This document shows positions 21,008-32,070 of a stretch of 64,000 nucleotides of DNA, one piece after another. The position numbers were made by a program, and so were the translations under genes. The stretch covers positions 12,082,187 to 12,146,186 of the forward strand of contig CM030715.1 of assembly GCA_017979445.1 (NCBI GenBank), read 5' to 3'. The notes below the pieces were generated by a model. That model did no database searches. It saw only the letters and a list, made by a program, of their open reading frames with translations, and was not told the DNA's origin. The DNA comes from Akebia trifoliata. Its lineage: Eukaryota > Streptophyta > Magnoliopsida > Ranunculales > Lardizabalaceae. Every line of letters begins with the position of its first letter. Position 1 is the first letter of the stretch.

Positions 21008-22621
21008 TGTAGACACCCCATTTTTGCATTCGCCTGATTAATCAAATCGTCAACCTGATCGCAACGGTTCCCAATGATGGATGATTATTCCAACGTTTTA
21101 TTTTGTTTCCAGATATGTTTCAGAAATCCGGATGAGGTATCTCGAACTGATAAAACTGTAGAAAGCACGTTACGCTAGGAAAATATAACCCTAGAAGCTT
21201 AGAAATCATCAATTTTCAGACAAAAAGAAGCTTCACGATAAAAATCACTAAAAAATGATCAAATTATCAAAATACACCTAACATCAAAACAACCTTAGAG
21301 CCTACGTTACGCTTAGGAAAACCCTTTCAAACACATAAAATAACAAATCGAAACCAAATAAATCATTTCGCCAATTTTAACAGAATTTGACAAAATTACG
21401 AAAATACCTTTCAAAAGTTCATGACCATTTCACACAAAAAATTTATAAATGATAAAAACCAATATTCCCATTGAATCCCTTATGAAAAATCATTTTTAAA
21501 ACATCCTGGAACATTGAAAATCGACTTGAAACACAAAAAGTCCTCTCCGAGGGCAAAACGGTAATTTCACAATTTTTATAATTAAAATTTTCAAAATTAA
21601 TAAATAAAATATTAAATAATTAAAGTGAAACATTAATAAAATTAATTTAAAATTTTGAACTAAAAAAATCGATCAATCAGACTATCAAGCAAAATTGTTG
21701 AGGGTTTGCAAGATATTTCTTTAAGGACCCCTCTATTTGGGGGTCCAAAGAATTAAAGATATAATAGATGGGGGTTCTCCAAAAAATTAAAGTCAACCAA
21801 ACAAGACTAAAGTCAAGGTATTAAAAGTCAATCAAGTAAGACTAAATTCAAAATTAAAGTCAATTAAGCAAGACTAAAGTCAAAATCTTAAAGTCAATCA
21901 AGTAAGACTAAAGTCAAGGTATTAAAAGTCAATCAAATAAGACCAAAAGTCAAAATCCTAAAAGAATTCTAATTAAACACTAATTCTATCTAAATCAACC
22001 CTTAAAAATATCTATAAATAGGGGTCCTCACACCCTATTTTCGTATAAAATCATAAACCCTAAGAGAAGTAGGTCAAAAAGCCTCCCTAACCTCCCATAA
22101 ACCTCAATTTTGAAGTCCCAACTCCTTACCTAAAACCCATACCTCAATTTTAGCTTGGAAAAAACTTAGAAGCCCTTCAAAAACACCTTAAAATCAATAA
22201 CAAATTCGAAGAATCCAGATCCAAGAAAGAGATATCTTGCCTTGGAGATCAGAAATTAGATTCGGAGACAAAACAAAATAAGGAGTATGGTACAAGGAGT
22301 AGTTTTTGTCAGATCTGAGGGAATAAGATCTTTGCGTATCGAAGGTAAAATTTATGTTATTTTTTCTTATCTAGGTTTTGTTGTTAGCAATGTAGTCTTA
22401 TTTGGGATAAGTAGAGACCGGCATTGGTCGGGCGGGGTTGATGCCTAACACCTTCCAACCCCGTAACGTGATCCCTGGACCCGTATTTTTCTTTCGTAGA
22501 TTAGTTTATTTGCCTTTTAGAGTCAAAGTTAGGTTCCTAGACCGTAATAACTAGGTGGCGACTCCCAAACCTCAAAGGTCAAAAGTGGATCCGCGCACCC
22601 CGCGGATCGAGGGCGCTTTCA
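21008..22621 (+). repeat. 5' LTR of element B (1614 bp)
   Basis: TG at 21008 and CA at 22620-22621. It contains a TATA box, an AT-rich part, and a 35-40-bp tandem repeat of AAGTCAAT(C/T)AAG(C/T)AAGACTAA type (about 21788-21955). The end region has GGTGGCGACTCCCAAACC, resembling the PBS, and a Tat-type GGTTGATGCCTAACACCTTCC block also seen in the LTR of A. The 3' LTR matches it except for point changes and a deletion of about 430 bp that removes the tandem repeat. Confidence 0.9.
22012..22022 (+). promoter_or_regulatory. LTR TATA box, element B 5' LTR
   Basis: CTATAAATAGG in a CCCTTAAAAATAT context. It is repeated at 32660-32670 in the 3' LTR. Candidate core promoter for element B RNA. Confidence 0.6.
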
Positions 22622-22622
22622 G

Positions 22623-22640
22623 TGGCGACTCCACTAGGGA
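22623..22640 (+). other. Primer-binding site of element B
   Basis: TGGCGACTCCACTAGGGA starts two bases after the LTR. This TGGCGACTC... class is the PBS of Ogre/Tat elements, which as I recall pairs with the 3' end of a tRNA-Arg. The tRNA identity is from memory. Confidence 0.75.
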
Positions 22641-23818
22641 CTATTGAGGATCAGACTTGAAAAACTCCAAGTATGAGAACATTACCAAGACGACTCAGTT
22701 ATTTATTATTATGTTTTTTTTTTTTCGTTTGTTTTTTTTTTACTGGCTTGTTCATCTGTTTTTTTTTTTTTTTTTCTTGTCATTCTTTTGGCTCTATTGA
22801 TCATTTGTTTGGACTTTGAGTATTTTGCTTTGGCATGTTATTTTTCTATGTCTCAATTGAAAATCACTTAGAGTGACACCAAATGATGCAAGATTTCAAA
22901 AAGTTAGTTAAGGATGAATTAATGATTGTTGAAGCATGGGGAGTGTTTTTTTTTTAAGAAAAAAATTTATTTCTTTTTATTTTTTATTTTTGTTATTTTA
23001 TTTCCGGTCCTTTAACAACATATATAAAAAACCTTTTTTATTTTTATAGGGTGTGTGCGATCTGTCCTTCGACAGTACTTAAAAATTAAAAAAAAAAAAA
23101 TTTAGGCGTATGTTTGATCTGTCCCTTGACTATATTTAAAAAAAAAATCTTTTTATTTTTAAAGGGTGTGTGCGATCTGTCCTGTGATAGTATTTTAAAG
23201 AAAAAATTAGAGAAGTTTTGGCGTAATGTTAGCAGCAACAATGCATTAGAATGGGAGGTGTGTCATTAGTAAATTTTTTTTTTATTTTTATTCTCACAAC
23301 TTCATCTTCTTAATTCATTTTTTACTCAATCCCATCGTTTTCTCTCAATTTAATCGGTTTAGATCCCTAACACTCAAAAAGAATTTCTGATTCATTCTGA
23401 TGGAAAGATATAGTGCTTAGGATCATCGGCTTCTTTCGAAACCGATTCAATCTTAAATGAGTTTACTAAATATCGATACTTCCTTTGTCTGTCAAAGAGA
23501 TTTCAGAGTTGCTGGTTCTGATCTGTGGTAAACCCTTGATTAGGAGTGAAAGGATAGGATCTCAATCGAAGAAAAAAAATGTTTCTAATTTGTGAAAGTT
23601 TGATTTGGTTTCTTAATTTGAATCAAAGACCTCAGACCCCTCTTCTTGGCTTTCTTTAACCCAAAGAATGTTTCTACAGATCTCTTTGAAGGTCACTCTT
23701 TTAAAACCAGATTTGAAAACGTTCCCCCCAGAACACAACCCATACGTTATGGCAGGAGAGATCATGGGAGATCTCTATTGGAGAGAGAGAGGTAGAAAGC
23801 CATTGCGATGGTCCGATA

Positions 23819-24097
23819 ATGGCGCCTAGGTTAAGGGTTTCGATCTGCTTCTATGTATTAATTTCTACTCTGTTTTTCATCAATGAGATTGATATCTGCA
23901 AGGAACTCGAATTTATACATAAGAGTTGCAGTACAGTGGGTTATAGACCAACATTTTTTCCACTACTCTCTCACATCTCATTGCTACAAACTCTGCTCAT
24001 TTCATCCTTCCTTTCATCTCCATCAGAGAGAGGCTTAAAGAGAAGGTGTTCTCTTACATCTTGTTGCAATGTTCATTCTGTAGATGAGATAACTTAA
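23819..24097 (+). CDS. Small open frame in the element B leader, unknown
   Basis: 92 codons, opening MAPRLRVSICFYVLIS. The first 25 residues form a hydrophobic segment after a basic start, which resembles a signal peptide or membrane anchor. The rest has Leu/Ser-rich text and four Cys residues and ends VDEIT. I recognise no family. The surrounding 23280-24240 DNA looks like gene-type rather than repeat-type sequence, with GAGAGA-rich text upstream of the ATG. It could be a captured host-gene fragment or chance. No second exon was identified. Confidence 0.25.
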   Translation: MAPRLRVSICFYVLISTLFFINEIDICKELEFIHKSCSTVGYRPTFFPLLSHISLLQTLLISSFLSSPSERGLKRRCSLTSCCNVHSVDEIT

Positions 24098-24239
24098 AGG
24101 TTTATGTTAACATTGTGGTTCAGCCATGACAGTACCAATGACGAAGATGCCACACCTATTTTCCTTCTCTTTCAAAGTCTCTCGAGTAGTCGAAATAATG
24201 AACCTTTCTTCAACAGCCCACAAAAGCCCAAATCAAATA

Positions 24240-24545
24240 TCTGAGTGAGTTACGTGGCTGGCAGCAGCATACATAAAGAAAAGGAAGGGAATGAGTTGTG
24301 TGTTACTGATGAGTTAAATTTTTTGCTGTGTGTTGCTGATGCGTTGAATTATCTTTTTTGTGAGTGTGTGTCTGGCAACAACGTTTATAAAAGCAAAAAA
24401 AGAGTTGTGTTTGCTGGCAGCATTTGGATGTGTTGGCACCAAGATAAAAGAAGAAAAAAAAATGTTGTATGCTAGGTGTGCTGGCAGCAACATTATAGAA
24501 GGACAAAATATTGATTGTGGGTGCTGGCAGCAACCATGCCAACCA
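24240..24545 (+). repeat. Degenerate repeat around TGCTGGCAGCAAC
   Basis: Five spaced occurrences of GGCTGGCAGCAGC, TCTGGCAACAACG, TGCTGGCAGCATT or TGCTGGCAGCAAC between 24257 and 24535, separated by A-rich spacers. Irregular spacing, so a decayed array. Confidence 0.5.
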
Positions 24546-25509
24546 AAACCAAAAAAATAAAAAAATTCTTTCATACGCTTGGGAGCCCCTTATTGCAATT
24601 TTTATCATGAAAATTTGACTTTGTTAAGCTTGTTACACATCATGGTGAGGGACCCACATCCTTTAAAATATATGTATATTCAAATTAGTTGCTGAACAAC
24701 TTTTTTTTTGGGTTGGGACAAAATTTCTTTTTAACTTAACCCACCAATGTTTGGAACCCAAAGGGTTTGCTTTCCTCACTAATTTAGTAAGATCTCAAAT
24801 GTTACTAAGAGTCATTGATCTCCCCACGTGGCACCAAAAAAAAAAAATGATTCAACATCAAAAGCTTGTAGAAGAAGAAATATTAAGAGTTTTTTTAAAG
24901 GAAAATTTCAAAAAACATTTTTTATTTTGAATTTTAATTTTAAAGTTCAATGGTCTTCTTTTTCAAAATATTGGGTCTAAGTTAAATTTTTCGAATTTCA
25001 TTTTATTTTTCAACCCAAGCTTTGTATGTGAAACCTAGAAGATTGTAGTTTTGATGTGCTGATGTGATGGTCCACGTGAACTCAATAACTCTTAGTAAGG
25101 TTTCAAATCCTACTTAGTTGGTTAAGATAACCTAAGTTCTTACTCACAAAATTGGTTGAGTAGCAAACTACTAAAACAACGAAATTTTTCTACTAAAAAA
25201 AGCAACAAGTCCACCCGATAAAATAAAAAAAAAATGTTGGTGGTTATTGGACTCATATCTGATTGATAATTGATATTCTTTTTAGTGCGGTCCTGATTGA
25301 TTGATCATCTTGCTCTCTTTTACACTACCTTGATTGCTTGCCTATCTATATGCCATGATCTTGATTAATATATATTTCGATGTGCATGCCTTAATCTTGA
25401 TCTTGATGCTTTGGATATTTATGTTGTATGATCACATTTTCTAATATCTATATTTTGATGGTTTTGATCGGACCCATGAGTCCATTTGTTTGAAAAAGGC
25501 CCCGGGCAC

Positions 25510-26180
25510 ACCCCACCCTGTTTTGCACACACCACAAGCATATTTATCGTTTCACAAGCTTTCACATCCCATATAGCCAACGTGGCACTAGTGCGTGGCC
25601 CGGTCTCTTCGGAGATGCGACGCCATTCATGAAACCACAACTCCAGTCATGTACCTTAGGATATATCAAACTGGGGCATCAGTACCGTCTGATCAGGTGA
25701 TTCTGAGAGGTATATTGATGCACCCAGGCTGGAGCGACCTGAGCCTTTGACCTATTGTGAACCACACAATCACATGTCCCAATTGCCAACGTAGTACTAG
25801 TACGTGGTTGATCCCCTCGTGGGATGCCAAACCATTTATGAAAGCTACAACTCTTGACTCGTACCCGTAAGTATGTAAAAATAATCCAAGTACATCAATT
25901 GCACTTCTTGGTCAAAATTGGTGCCTAAGCGAGATCTTGCCCCGCTGTACCCTATTGTACGAGGGGGATAGACTACGCCTATTCTAGACGAGAGGTATTT
26001 AAGTGGGCCCTTGCTCAGCATCGTGCGCCACCTCTCAATTGGAGATCGAACTGGCTGTTTTTGGCTTCAGAGAAGTGAGTTGAGATTTATGATTATCACC
26101 TATACGGTATATCAAACCAAGTCACCACGTATCGAGAGGTATATAGGTGTATTTGGGCAAGGGTGGCCAGATAAAATGCA
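25510..26180 (+). repeat. Imperfect direct repeats in the element B leader
   Basis: A block with CACATCCCATATAGCCAACG, ACTAGTGCGTGG and ATTCATGAAA..CACAACTC (about 25563-25650) recurs as CACATGTCCCAATTGCCAACG, ACTAGTACGTGG and TTTATGAAAGCTACAACTC (about 25770-25855). A linked segment TATATCAAAC..G..GAGAGGTATAT occurs near 25665 and again near 26110. Confidence 0.6.
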
Positions 26181-26851
26181 TTGCACATAGTAAGCTTAGA
26201 GTCTAGAAACCTCCCCTATAGGCCACGACTCAAACTTATCGTGGGTATTCTCGGGTTGCTCTATTTAATCCAACCAAAAGGTAAGTGGGTGGATCGGTCC
26301 ACACGCTCCAATCAAACCTGTAATATCGGTCCAACCTAATAAACTTAATTGATGAGACATACTGGTCAATATCAAGTTAAACTAATTAACCCCATTGGTA
26401 AATGGATCTTATGAATCAACATATGGACTGGTGGAAATAATTGGCTTAAAAATATTGGATGAAGTGATGCAAGTGGAATATTCAGATCCATTGGGTCGAA
26501 CCGGCCCAAACTCAAATGGGTACATAGTGCCAATCACCTTGCATCGGCCAGTTTAATTCACTGGACTGAATATTTCATACTTAACAAGATCAGTAAATCA
26601 TATTCATGTAGTATTTCTTGATCGAAATATTTCATTAATTAGAGATTTTGAATCTAGGGGTTAACTTAACCCATGCTATCAAGAGAAACCTCTATTTATT
26701 AAAAGTTTACTCTAGGATCCGTAACTAGTAATCCACCTTTGATGGAGTTTTAAGGGTTATCATTGCACCCAAACTCAAGCATCCACCTCCTAGTTGGAGT
26801 CGTAAGTCCAGTCAGTTAGAACGAACATTGGTACCAAGTCAACAAGCGAAA

Positions 26852-28319
26852 ATGGCTTCAAAGTCTGAGCTTACAGAAATCTGTAAGATTTTGGCAGCCT
26901 TTGCCAATGATTTCAACAGTATAAAAGGTAAAGTGGAAGTCTTAGAACAGATTTCAGAATCAACGGGCAACCCCCTTGATGATCCTAAAGGAAAAAGGGT
27001 AGAAGAAAATACAGCGAGACGTGCCCATGAAGTCTGCTAACTTGATGGAGACGAAGAGTATGTTGATGAGAATCCAGTGTTAGCAAACATAATGTCTCAA
27101 CTGGAGTCAGCTATGAAAAGTATAAAGGGGGTCGATGAAATTGCAGCAGGCATTGAAGCCCTGAACTGTATCCCTAGAATTCATCTGCCAGAGAAATTTG
27201 TGATGCCTGAAATAGACAAGTTCAGTGGGGTAGGTTTTGCAAAAACGCATCTTAAGGTGTATATTACTAACATGCACACTATGGGGCTCAGCGATGAACA
27301 AATGACATTGCTATTTCAGCGAACTCTATCCGGGTCAGTTTTACGATGGTTGATGTCTCAAGACCCAACTATAGTAGGTACATGGGAAAATATGTCAAAA
27401 GCTTTCTGGCATCAATATAAATATAGTACCGAAATTGAAACTTCAAGAAGGGACTTGGATTTAACTAAACAGAAGAATGGGGAAACATTTACTGACTTCA
27501 TCGGTCGTTGGAGGGCCAAGGCTACACAAATGTGGGATAGACCTTCAGAGAAAGAACAAGGGGCTATTATTTTAAAAAATCTCTCGCAAGGGTATGCCCA
27601 ACATCTAGTCTCCCAATACCTTCCTACATTTGAGTCTCTATTGCAAGCTGGTAGCCAATTGGAAGATGTTTTCGCTTCCGGAATCCTTTCCAATCCGTCT
27701 GACAACAAGTTCAAAAAGCCTTTTACCAATTCCAAGTTTAACACTGATCACGCCTATGTAACCAATACGTCTACTACACCCGTCCAATCTATTATCCTAC
27801 CTAGTAACCAAGTTAACACCTCGACCACGTAGGAAATTCACCAATCTTAGTATGCCTTTGAGCATTGTCTTTAAAAAACTATTAAGTAAAGGGTTCATTG
27901 CACCTCTCCAACCTCGACCTTTACCAAATCCACTCCCCACTTCTCACAATCCCCACCTATTTTATGAGTTTCACCAAAATTCCGATCATCTTACTGATCG
28001 TTGCGTCATTCTTCGTCATACAGTTCAAGACCTCATTGATGCCAAAAAAGTTACTGTCCCTGCCCCTGAGCAGCCAAATGTTACAACCAACCCTCTACCC
28101 ATTTACCAACCTCCTCAGACTTTGAATATGGTATCCAATACTCAACTCTCGTTTGACCCAATCCTTCTCATCCAATCAGTCAATCATAAACCTCCTAACC
28201 CCCCTCTTACCAGAATGACGGTCCCTAATGAGGTTTTCACTACCAAATGTAGTCTTGGCCAAGAGAAAAGAAGTAAGTCTGAAGAATGTAAAGAATCTGA
28301 AGAAGAAGACTCAGTCTAA
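26852..28319 (+). pseudogene. Gag of element B
   Basis: The first ATG in frame is at 26852 (MASKSELTEICKILAAF), with a probable coiled coil after it. An in-frame TAA at 27038-27040 breaks the frame, which resumes with MSQLESAMKSIKG. The capsid core shows LPEKFVMPEIDKFSGVGFAK, LFQRTLSGSVLRWLMS, FWHQYKYSTEIETSRRDL, TFTDFIGRWRAKATQMWDRP and LQAGSQLEDVF, all typical of Ty3 Tat gag. After a stop at 27830 and a frame change, the nucleocapsid part shows FYEFHQNSDHLTDRCVILRH then VQDLIDAKKV. The end is acidic (CKESEEEDSV). It is more complete than gag of A but is disabled by one stop and one frame break. Confidence 0.8.
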
Positions 28320-28559
28320 CCGTTTGAAAATAGTTTCTCGAGTTCTCAGTATGTAATCCAGCCCGTTGTGGGTAATTGTCTTTAGTTGTTTATGAGTCTT
28401 GAGTCCAGTTTTTTCTATCAATTCAGTAATCAAGTTTGTTTTTTTATTTCTTATTTTTTTTCTAGTCAAGTTAGTTTATCGAGTCTGTAATGGTGTCAGT
28501 CACCCCATCTAAATTTAATTGAATAAAAAAAAATTTTGAATACCTTGAGCACATTAACG

Positions 28560-29405
28560 AATTAACTAATAATTGACTTCAAGGAGTAATTCCTCTAATA
28601 AGGAAACACCTTTTGAATGAGAAGATGAATGTCTTGCTCGAGGAACTAAAGGTCATTAACCTCGGAACAAAAATAACTCTAAGAAATTCAGATTGGAACT
28701 AACTTATCCCCAAAGGAGCACAAAGAGATGATGAATTTATTTAGAAAATTCAAAAGACTTGCTTACATGGTCCTATGAGGATATGTCGGTTAAATTTGGA
28801 GTGTTGTTCAACATGAAATATATACCCATCCTATGAGAACACCACCTATACAAACCAGAATAGACTCACATAGTCAGATGAGAAATTACAAAATGTATCA
28901 GTGTGGACTTTTAAAATCGATAGAATAGTTGAAGTAGCCAGTAAAAATCTCAAGACAATCATCGTGAAAATGTGTCAATCACACATCACACCGGGATTAG
29001 CCAGAGAAGTTACCATTCGTGTTATGGACATATTACACTTCAATACAGTTTTCCACTAGAGTCATTCTAGTGTATGATATGGAAGCAATCTTACCGGTTA
29101 AAAGGGGAAAATCCTGTATCTCAAGGTCTTGATAGAAGTCAATTGTTAGAAACAGATTGGGTTTGTCAATAGAGATGAGTCACTCGTATGTTTAACAAGA
29201 AAATCAAAGTCAAAGATCTAACAATAGACTATTAAAAAAAATTCGAGCACTCTTCCTCGATCATAGGAGGAAGTTTGAACCCAATTGGAGAGATTCAATC
29301 ATTAAGGAAATATTATCTGAAAAAACTGTTAGACTTCGAGATCATGATGAAATCGAATTACCAGAGTCAACCAACCTTGACCATATCAAACGGTACTACA
29401 TTTAA
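28560..29405 (+). pseudogene. Pol remnant of element B: ends retained, catalytic core deleted
   Basis: Near 28720-28790, combining two frames, the text KEHKEMMNLF and DLLTWSYEDMS corresponds to the conserved segment before RT (DVFAWSYRDMSG in element A). At 29271-29399 one frame reads KFEPNWRDSIIKEIL, ... VRLRDHDEIELPE and DHIKRYY, the usual C-terminal end of Tat integrase, with a TAA just after it. Protease, RT, RNase H and the integrase core are missing. This is an internal deletion, leaving an element that could only have moved in trans. Confidence 0.65.
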
Positions 29406-29919
29406 GGAGGCCATCTTTGGCCGAATCAATCTTCCTGCTAGCCAGTTCAATATCTCTTTTCTCAGCCATTTGCAGCCTTTTTAAAAAAAAATGTTTTTTT
29501 CTTTCTCAACCCGATCACCTAACCTAGGGGAGGAAAAAATTCGAACTACATTTTGGTCTGATCCCAAAATTATGGGGTACGTAGGCAACCTGAGAAGTTA
29601 CTTCATGCCTGACTACATCAAAATTTTAAAAAAAAAATAGATTCCCCGACAAAGAAAAAATCTAAAAAGAAAAAAATTCAAAAGAAAAAAATTGTCAAAG
29701 TGGGGAAGAAAATTCAAGGAAAAAGAAAATAATTTAAAAGGAAATGCCACACAAGGGGCATTTGGGTTTTTGAGCCTCAAGATTCCTTTCTTTTTATGCC
29801 CAGTCCTAGGCCTACCTATAAAAGTACTCCTAAGTATCGTGTGAAAAAAGTCAAGGAAGGTAGTAAAGCATGATCAGACAGTAACTCCAGAAGTTCAGAA
29901 GGGAAGAAGAAGAAGAAAA

Positions 29920-30150
29920 GAAAGTCTGTTAAGTTAAAAACCCGAAAAGGGCGGCTTAGGCAAAAATTAAGGCAAGCTCGCAAGGTTGAAAATCTGAAAG
30001 AACGACCTTTGCAACAAAAAGAGAAAAAATTATAAGCTCGCTAGATCGAAAACCTAAAAAGGCAATCTAGGCAAAAGTTGGAGCATGCTCGGTAGATTGA
30101 AAACTTGAAAAGGCAATATAGGCAAAACTTAGAGCAATCAAAAAAATAAA
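29920..30150 (+). repeat. Degenerate 60-70-bp repeat in element B 3' region
   Basis: Copies of GAAAA..CTGAAA/CCTAAAAAGGCAATCTAGGCAAA with GCTCG.(A/T)AG(A/G)TTG occur near 29940, 30000, 30045 and 30100. Three to four diverged units. Confidence 0.55.
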
Positions 30151-30511
30151 AGAAAATCTCAATTGAGTTGAGAAGCTAAAAAGACAGCCCAAGCAGAAAC
30201 ATCAGAAGTCCGAATGATCAAGTTTTAATACCCAGTTTGAACTAAATATAGATTCAGGGGATACAAGTATCTTGTCTATGATTTATCTGAAGAGTTTCAT
30301 GTCCCTAAGTGAACTGACGGGGAGAAAGAACAAATTCTATGATGAATTTCATAAAAAAATATTTTTTTCCAATTTCTTTGAGCCTGACTCAAAATCTTCA
30401 ATATAAAAAGTCAAAATTAAAAGTTAAACCTTTATTGCGCTTGCAGTAATCAAGGATTTCAAACTTTCATAACAAGGGCACTTCCCTTTTCTAAAGAGTA
30501 TAGTTTCCCCC

Positions 30512-30564
30512 ATTACACTAGGGGCATTTGTTTTCAAATTATGTTCAATTATCCCTAGTGTAAT
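30512..30564. repeat. 12-bp inverted repeat (hairpin candidate)
   Basis: ATTACACTAGGG (30512-30523) and CCCTAGTGTAAT (30553-30564) are perfect reverse complements, with a 29-base loop. GGGGCATTTG follows the first arm, and AGGGCATTTTTG follows a little after the second, suggesting a duplicated and inverted local unit. Confidence 0.6.
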
Positions 30565-30774
30565 ATTCCCTGTCAAACTAAGGGCATTTTTGTTCTGATG
30601 CCTGGTCAATTTCAACCCCAAAGGATAAGGTTAACTTTGAATTAAAGATTACCCTCCTGATAGCAATTTTGAAAACTCCTCAGATTCAAAAAGAGTAAAA
30701 ATATTTATCGGACCTTCATAAAATTCAATTTTTTTATTTAAAAAAAATAATCAAATGTGGTGTAAATCCCCCAT

Positions 30775-31695
30775 CTATCCCCAAAAAAATTAGTTCATTA
30801 CTCTTTCACCCTGGGCAGGTAGAGTAGGACTCCCAAAAAAAATTAGTTCATTACTCTTTCACTCCGAGTAAGTAGAGTAGAACTTTTCCAAAAAAAAATT
30901 ATTAGTTCATTACTCTTTCACCCTGGGTAGGTAGAGTAGGACTCCCAAAAAAATTAGTTCATTACTCTTTCACTCCGAGTAGGTAGAGTAGAACTTCCCA
31001 AAAAAATTAGTTCATTACTCGTTCACCCTAGGCAGGTAGAGTAGGACTCCCAAAAAAATTAGTTCATTACTCTTTCACTTCGAGTAGGTAGAGTAGAACT
31101 TCCCAAAAAAATTAGTTCATTACTCTTTAACTCCGAGTAGGTAGAGTAGAACTTCCCAAAAAAATTAGTTCATTACTCTTTCACCCTGGGTAGGTAGAGT
31201 AGGACTCCCAAAAAAATTAGTTCATTACTCTTTCACTCCGAGTAGGTAGAGTAGAACTTTCCCAAAAAAAAAAAATTTTAGTTCATTACTCTTTCACCCT
31301 GGGCAGGTAGAGTAGGACTCCCAAAAAAATTAGTTCATTACTCTTTCACTCCGAGTAGGTAGAGTAGAACTTTCCCCAAAAAAAAAAATTTATTAGTTCA
31401 TTACTCTTTCATCCTTGGCAGGTAGAGTAGGATTCCCAAAAAATTAGTACATTACTCTTTCACTCCGAGTAGGTAGAGTAGAACTTTCCCAAAAAAAAAT
31501 AGTTCATTACTCTTTCACCTTGGGCAGGTAGAGTAGGACTCCCAAAAAAATTAGTTCATTACTCTTTCACTCCGAGTAGGTAGAGTAGAACTTCCCAAAA
31601 AAATTAGTTCATTATTCTTTCACCCTGGGCAGGTAGAGTAGGACTTCCAAAAAATTAGTTTATTACTCGTTCACCTAGGGTAGGTAGAGTAAGAC
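30775..31695. repeat. 52-53-bp minisatellite with alternating unit types
   Basis: About 17 units of TTAGTTCATTACTCTTTCA plus a GGTAGAGTAG core and a run of A. Type 1 has CCCTGGGCAGG...GGACTCCC; type 2 has CTCCGAGTAGG...GAACTTCCC. They mostly alternate (one double type-2 step near 31063-31166, a double type-1 at the right end), implying a two-unit higher-order repeat of about 105 bp. Lies in the 3' untranslated region of element B. Confidence 0.9.
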
Positions 31696-32057
31696 ATTCA
31701 AATTTTACTCAGATTATGCTTACTTTTAATCAAATTATGCTCAGATTTTACTCAGATTATGCTTAGTTTTTTTTTTTCTCAATCTTTCCTCAGTTTCACA
31801 AAATACATACACTCACACTTGCACTTTTTAGTTAGGGAGAATTCTCTAAAATTCAAGGATCTGATACTGTCAGTGAGAGTTCTCGCTCGATGACCTGACA
31901 ACCTTTTAGTTCGGGGAGAGTTTTACGCTCAAGGATCCGAACACCCCGACGAATTGCTAAATCAGACTGCAAAATGAACTATCACTAGCTTTGGCTTTCG
32001 GATATCGCACTATCTACCAAAATAGATTTGCTATCTAGTTTGCTTCAACCCTCTGTC

Positions 32058-32070
32058 AAAGTGGGGCATC
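32058..32070 (+). other. Polypurine tract of element B
   Basis: AAAGTGGGGCATC abuts the 3' LTR start. Purine-rich, in the expected place for plus-strand priming. Confidence 0.6.

Larger units (their letters stand above)
22641..26851 (+). other. Long leader of element B
   Basis: 4.2 kb without a recognised retroelement domain. Homopolymer-rich DNA at 22700-23200 includes three spaced copies of GTGCGATCTGTCC-like text (23046-23190). A more balanced stretch at 23280-24240 looks unlike the surroundings and holds one open frame. Then come dispersed TGCTGGCAGCAAC copies (24240-24540), AT-rich DNA, and direct repeats at 25510-25890. About 25900-26060 is homologous, in inverted orientation, to 34070-34250 of element A, so that part is a true family leader. 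The intron-containing leader of Ogre is a possible parallel. Confidence 0.5.
29406..32058 (+). other. 3' untranslated region of element B
   Basis: Contains TTTGGTCTGATCCCAAAATT and GGGGTACGTAGGCAACC (about 29550-29590), text I know from Ogre/Tat 3' regions. It continues with A-rich DNA, a degenerate 60-70-bp repeat (29920-30150), a 12-bp inverted repeat and a large minisatellite. No gene was seen. Confidence 0.6.

Noticed and set aside
24303..24608. Overlapping frames on both strands around 24300-24600
   Set aside because: They follow the degenerate TGCTGGCAGCAAC repeat and show no domain.
30775..31695. Regularly spaced units resembling a CRISPR array
   Set aside because: Units are contiguous without unique spacers, in a plant retrotransposon untranslated region.
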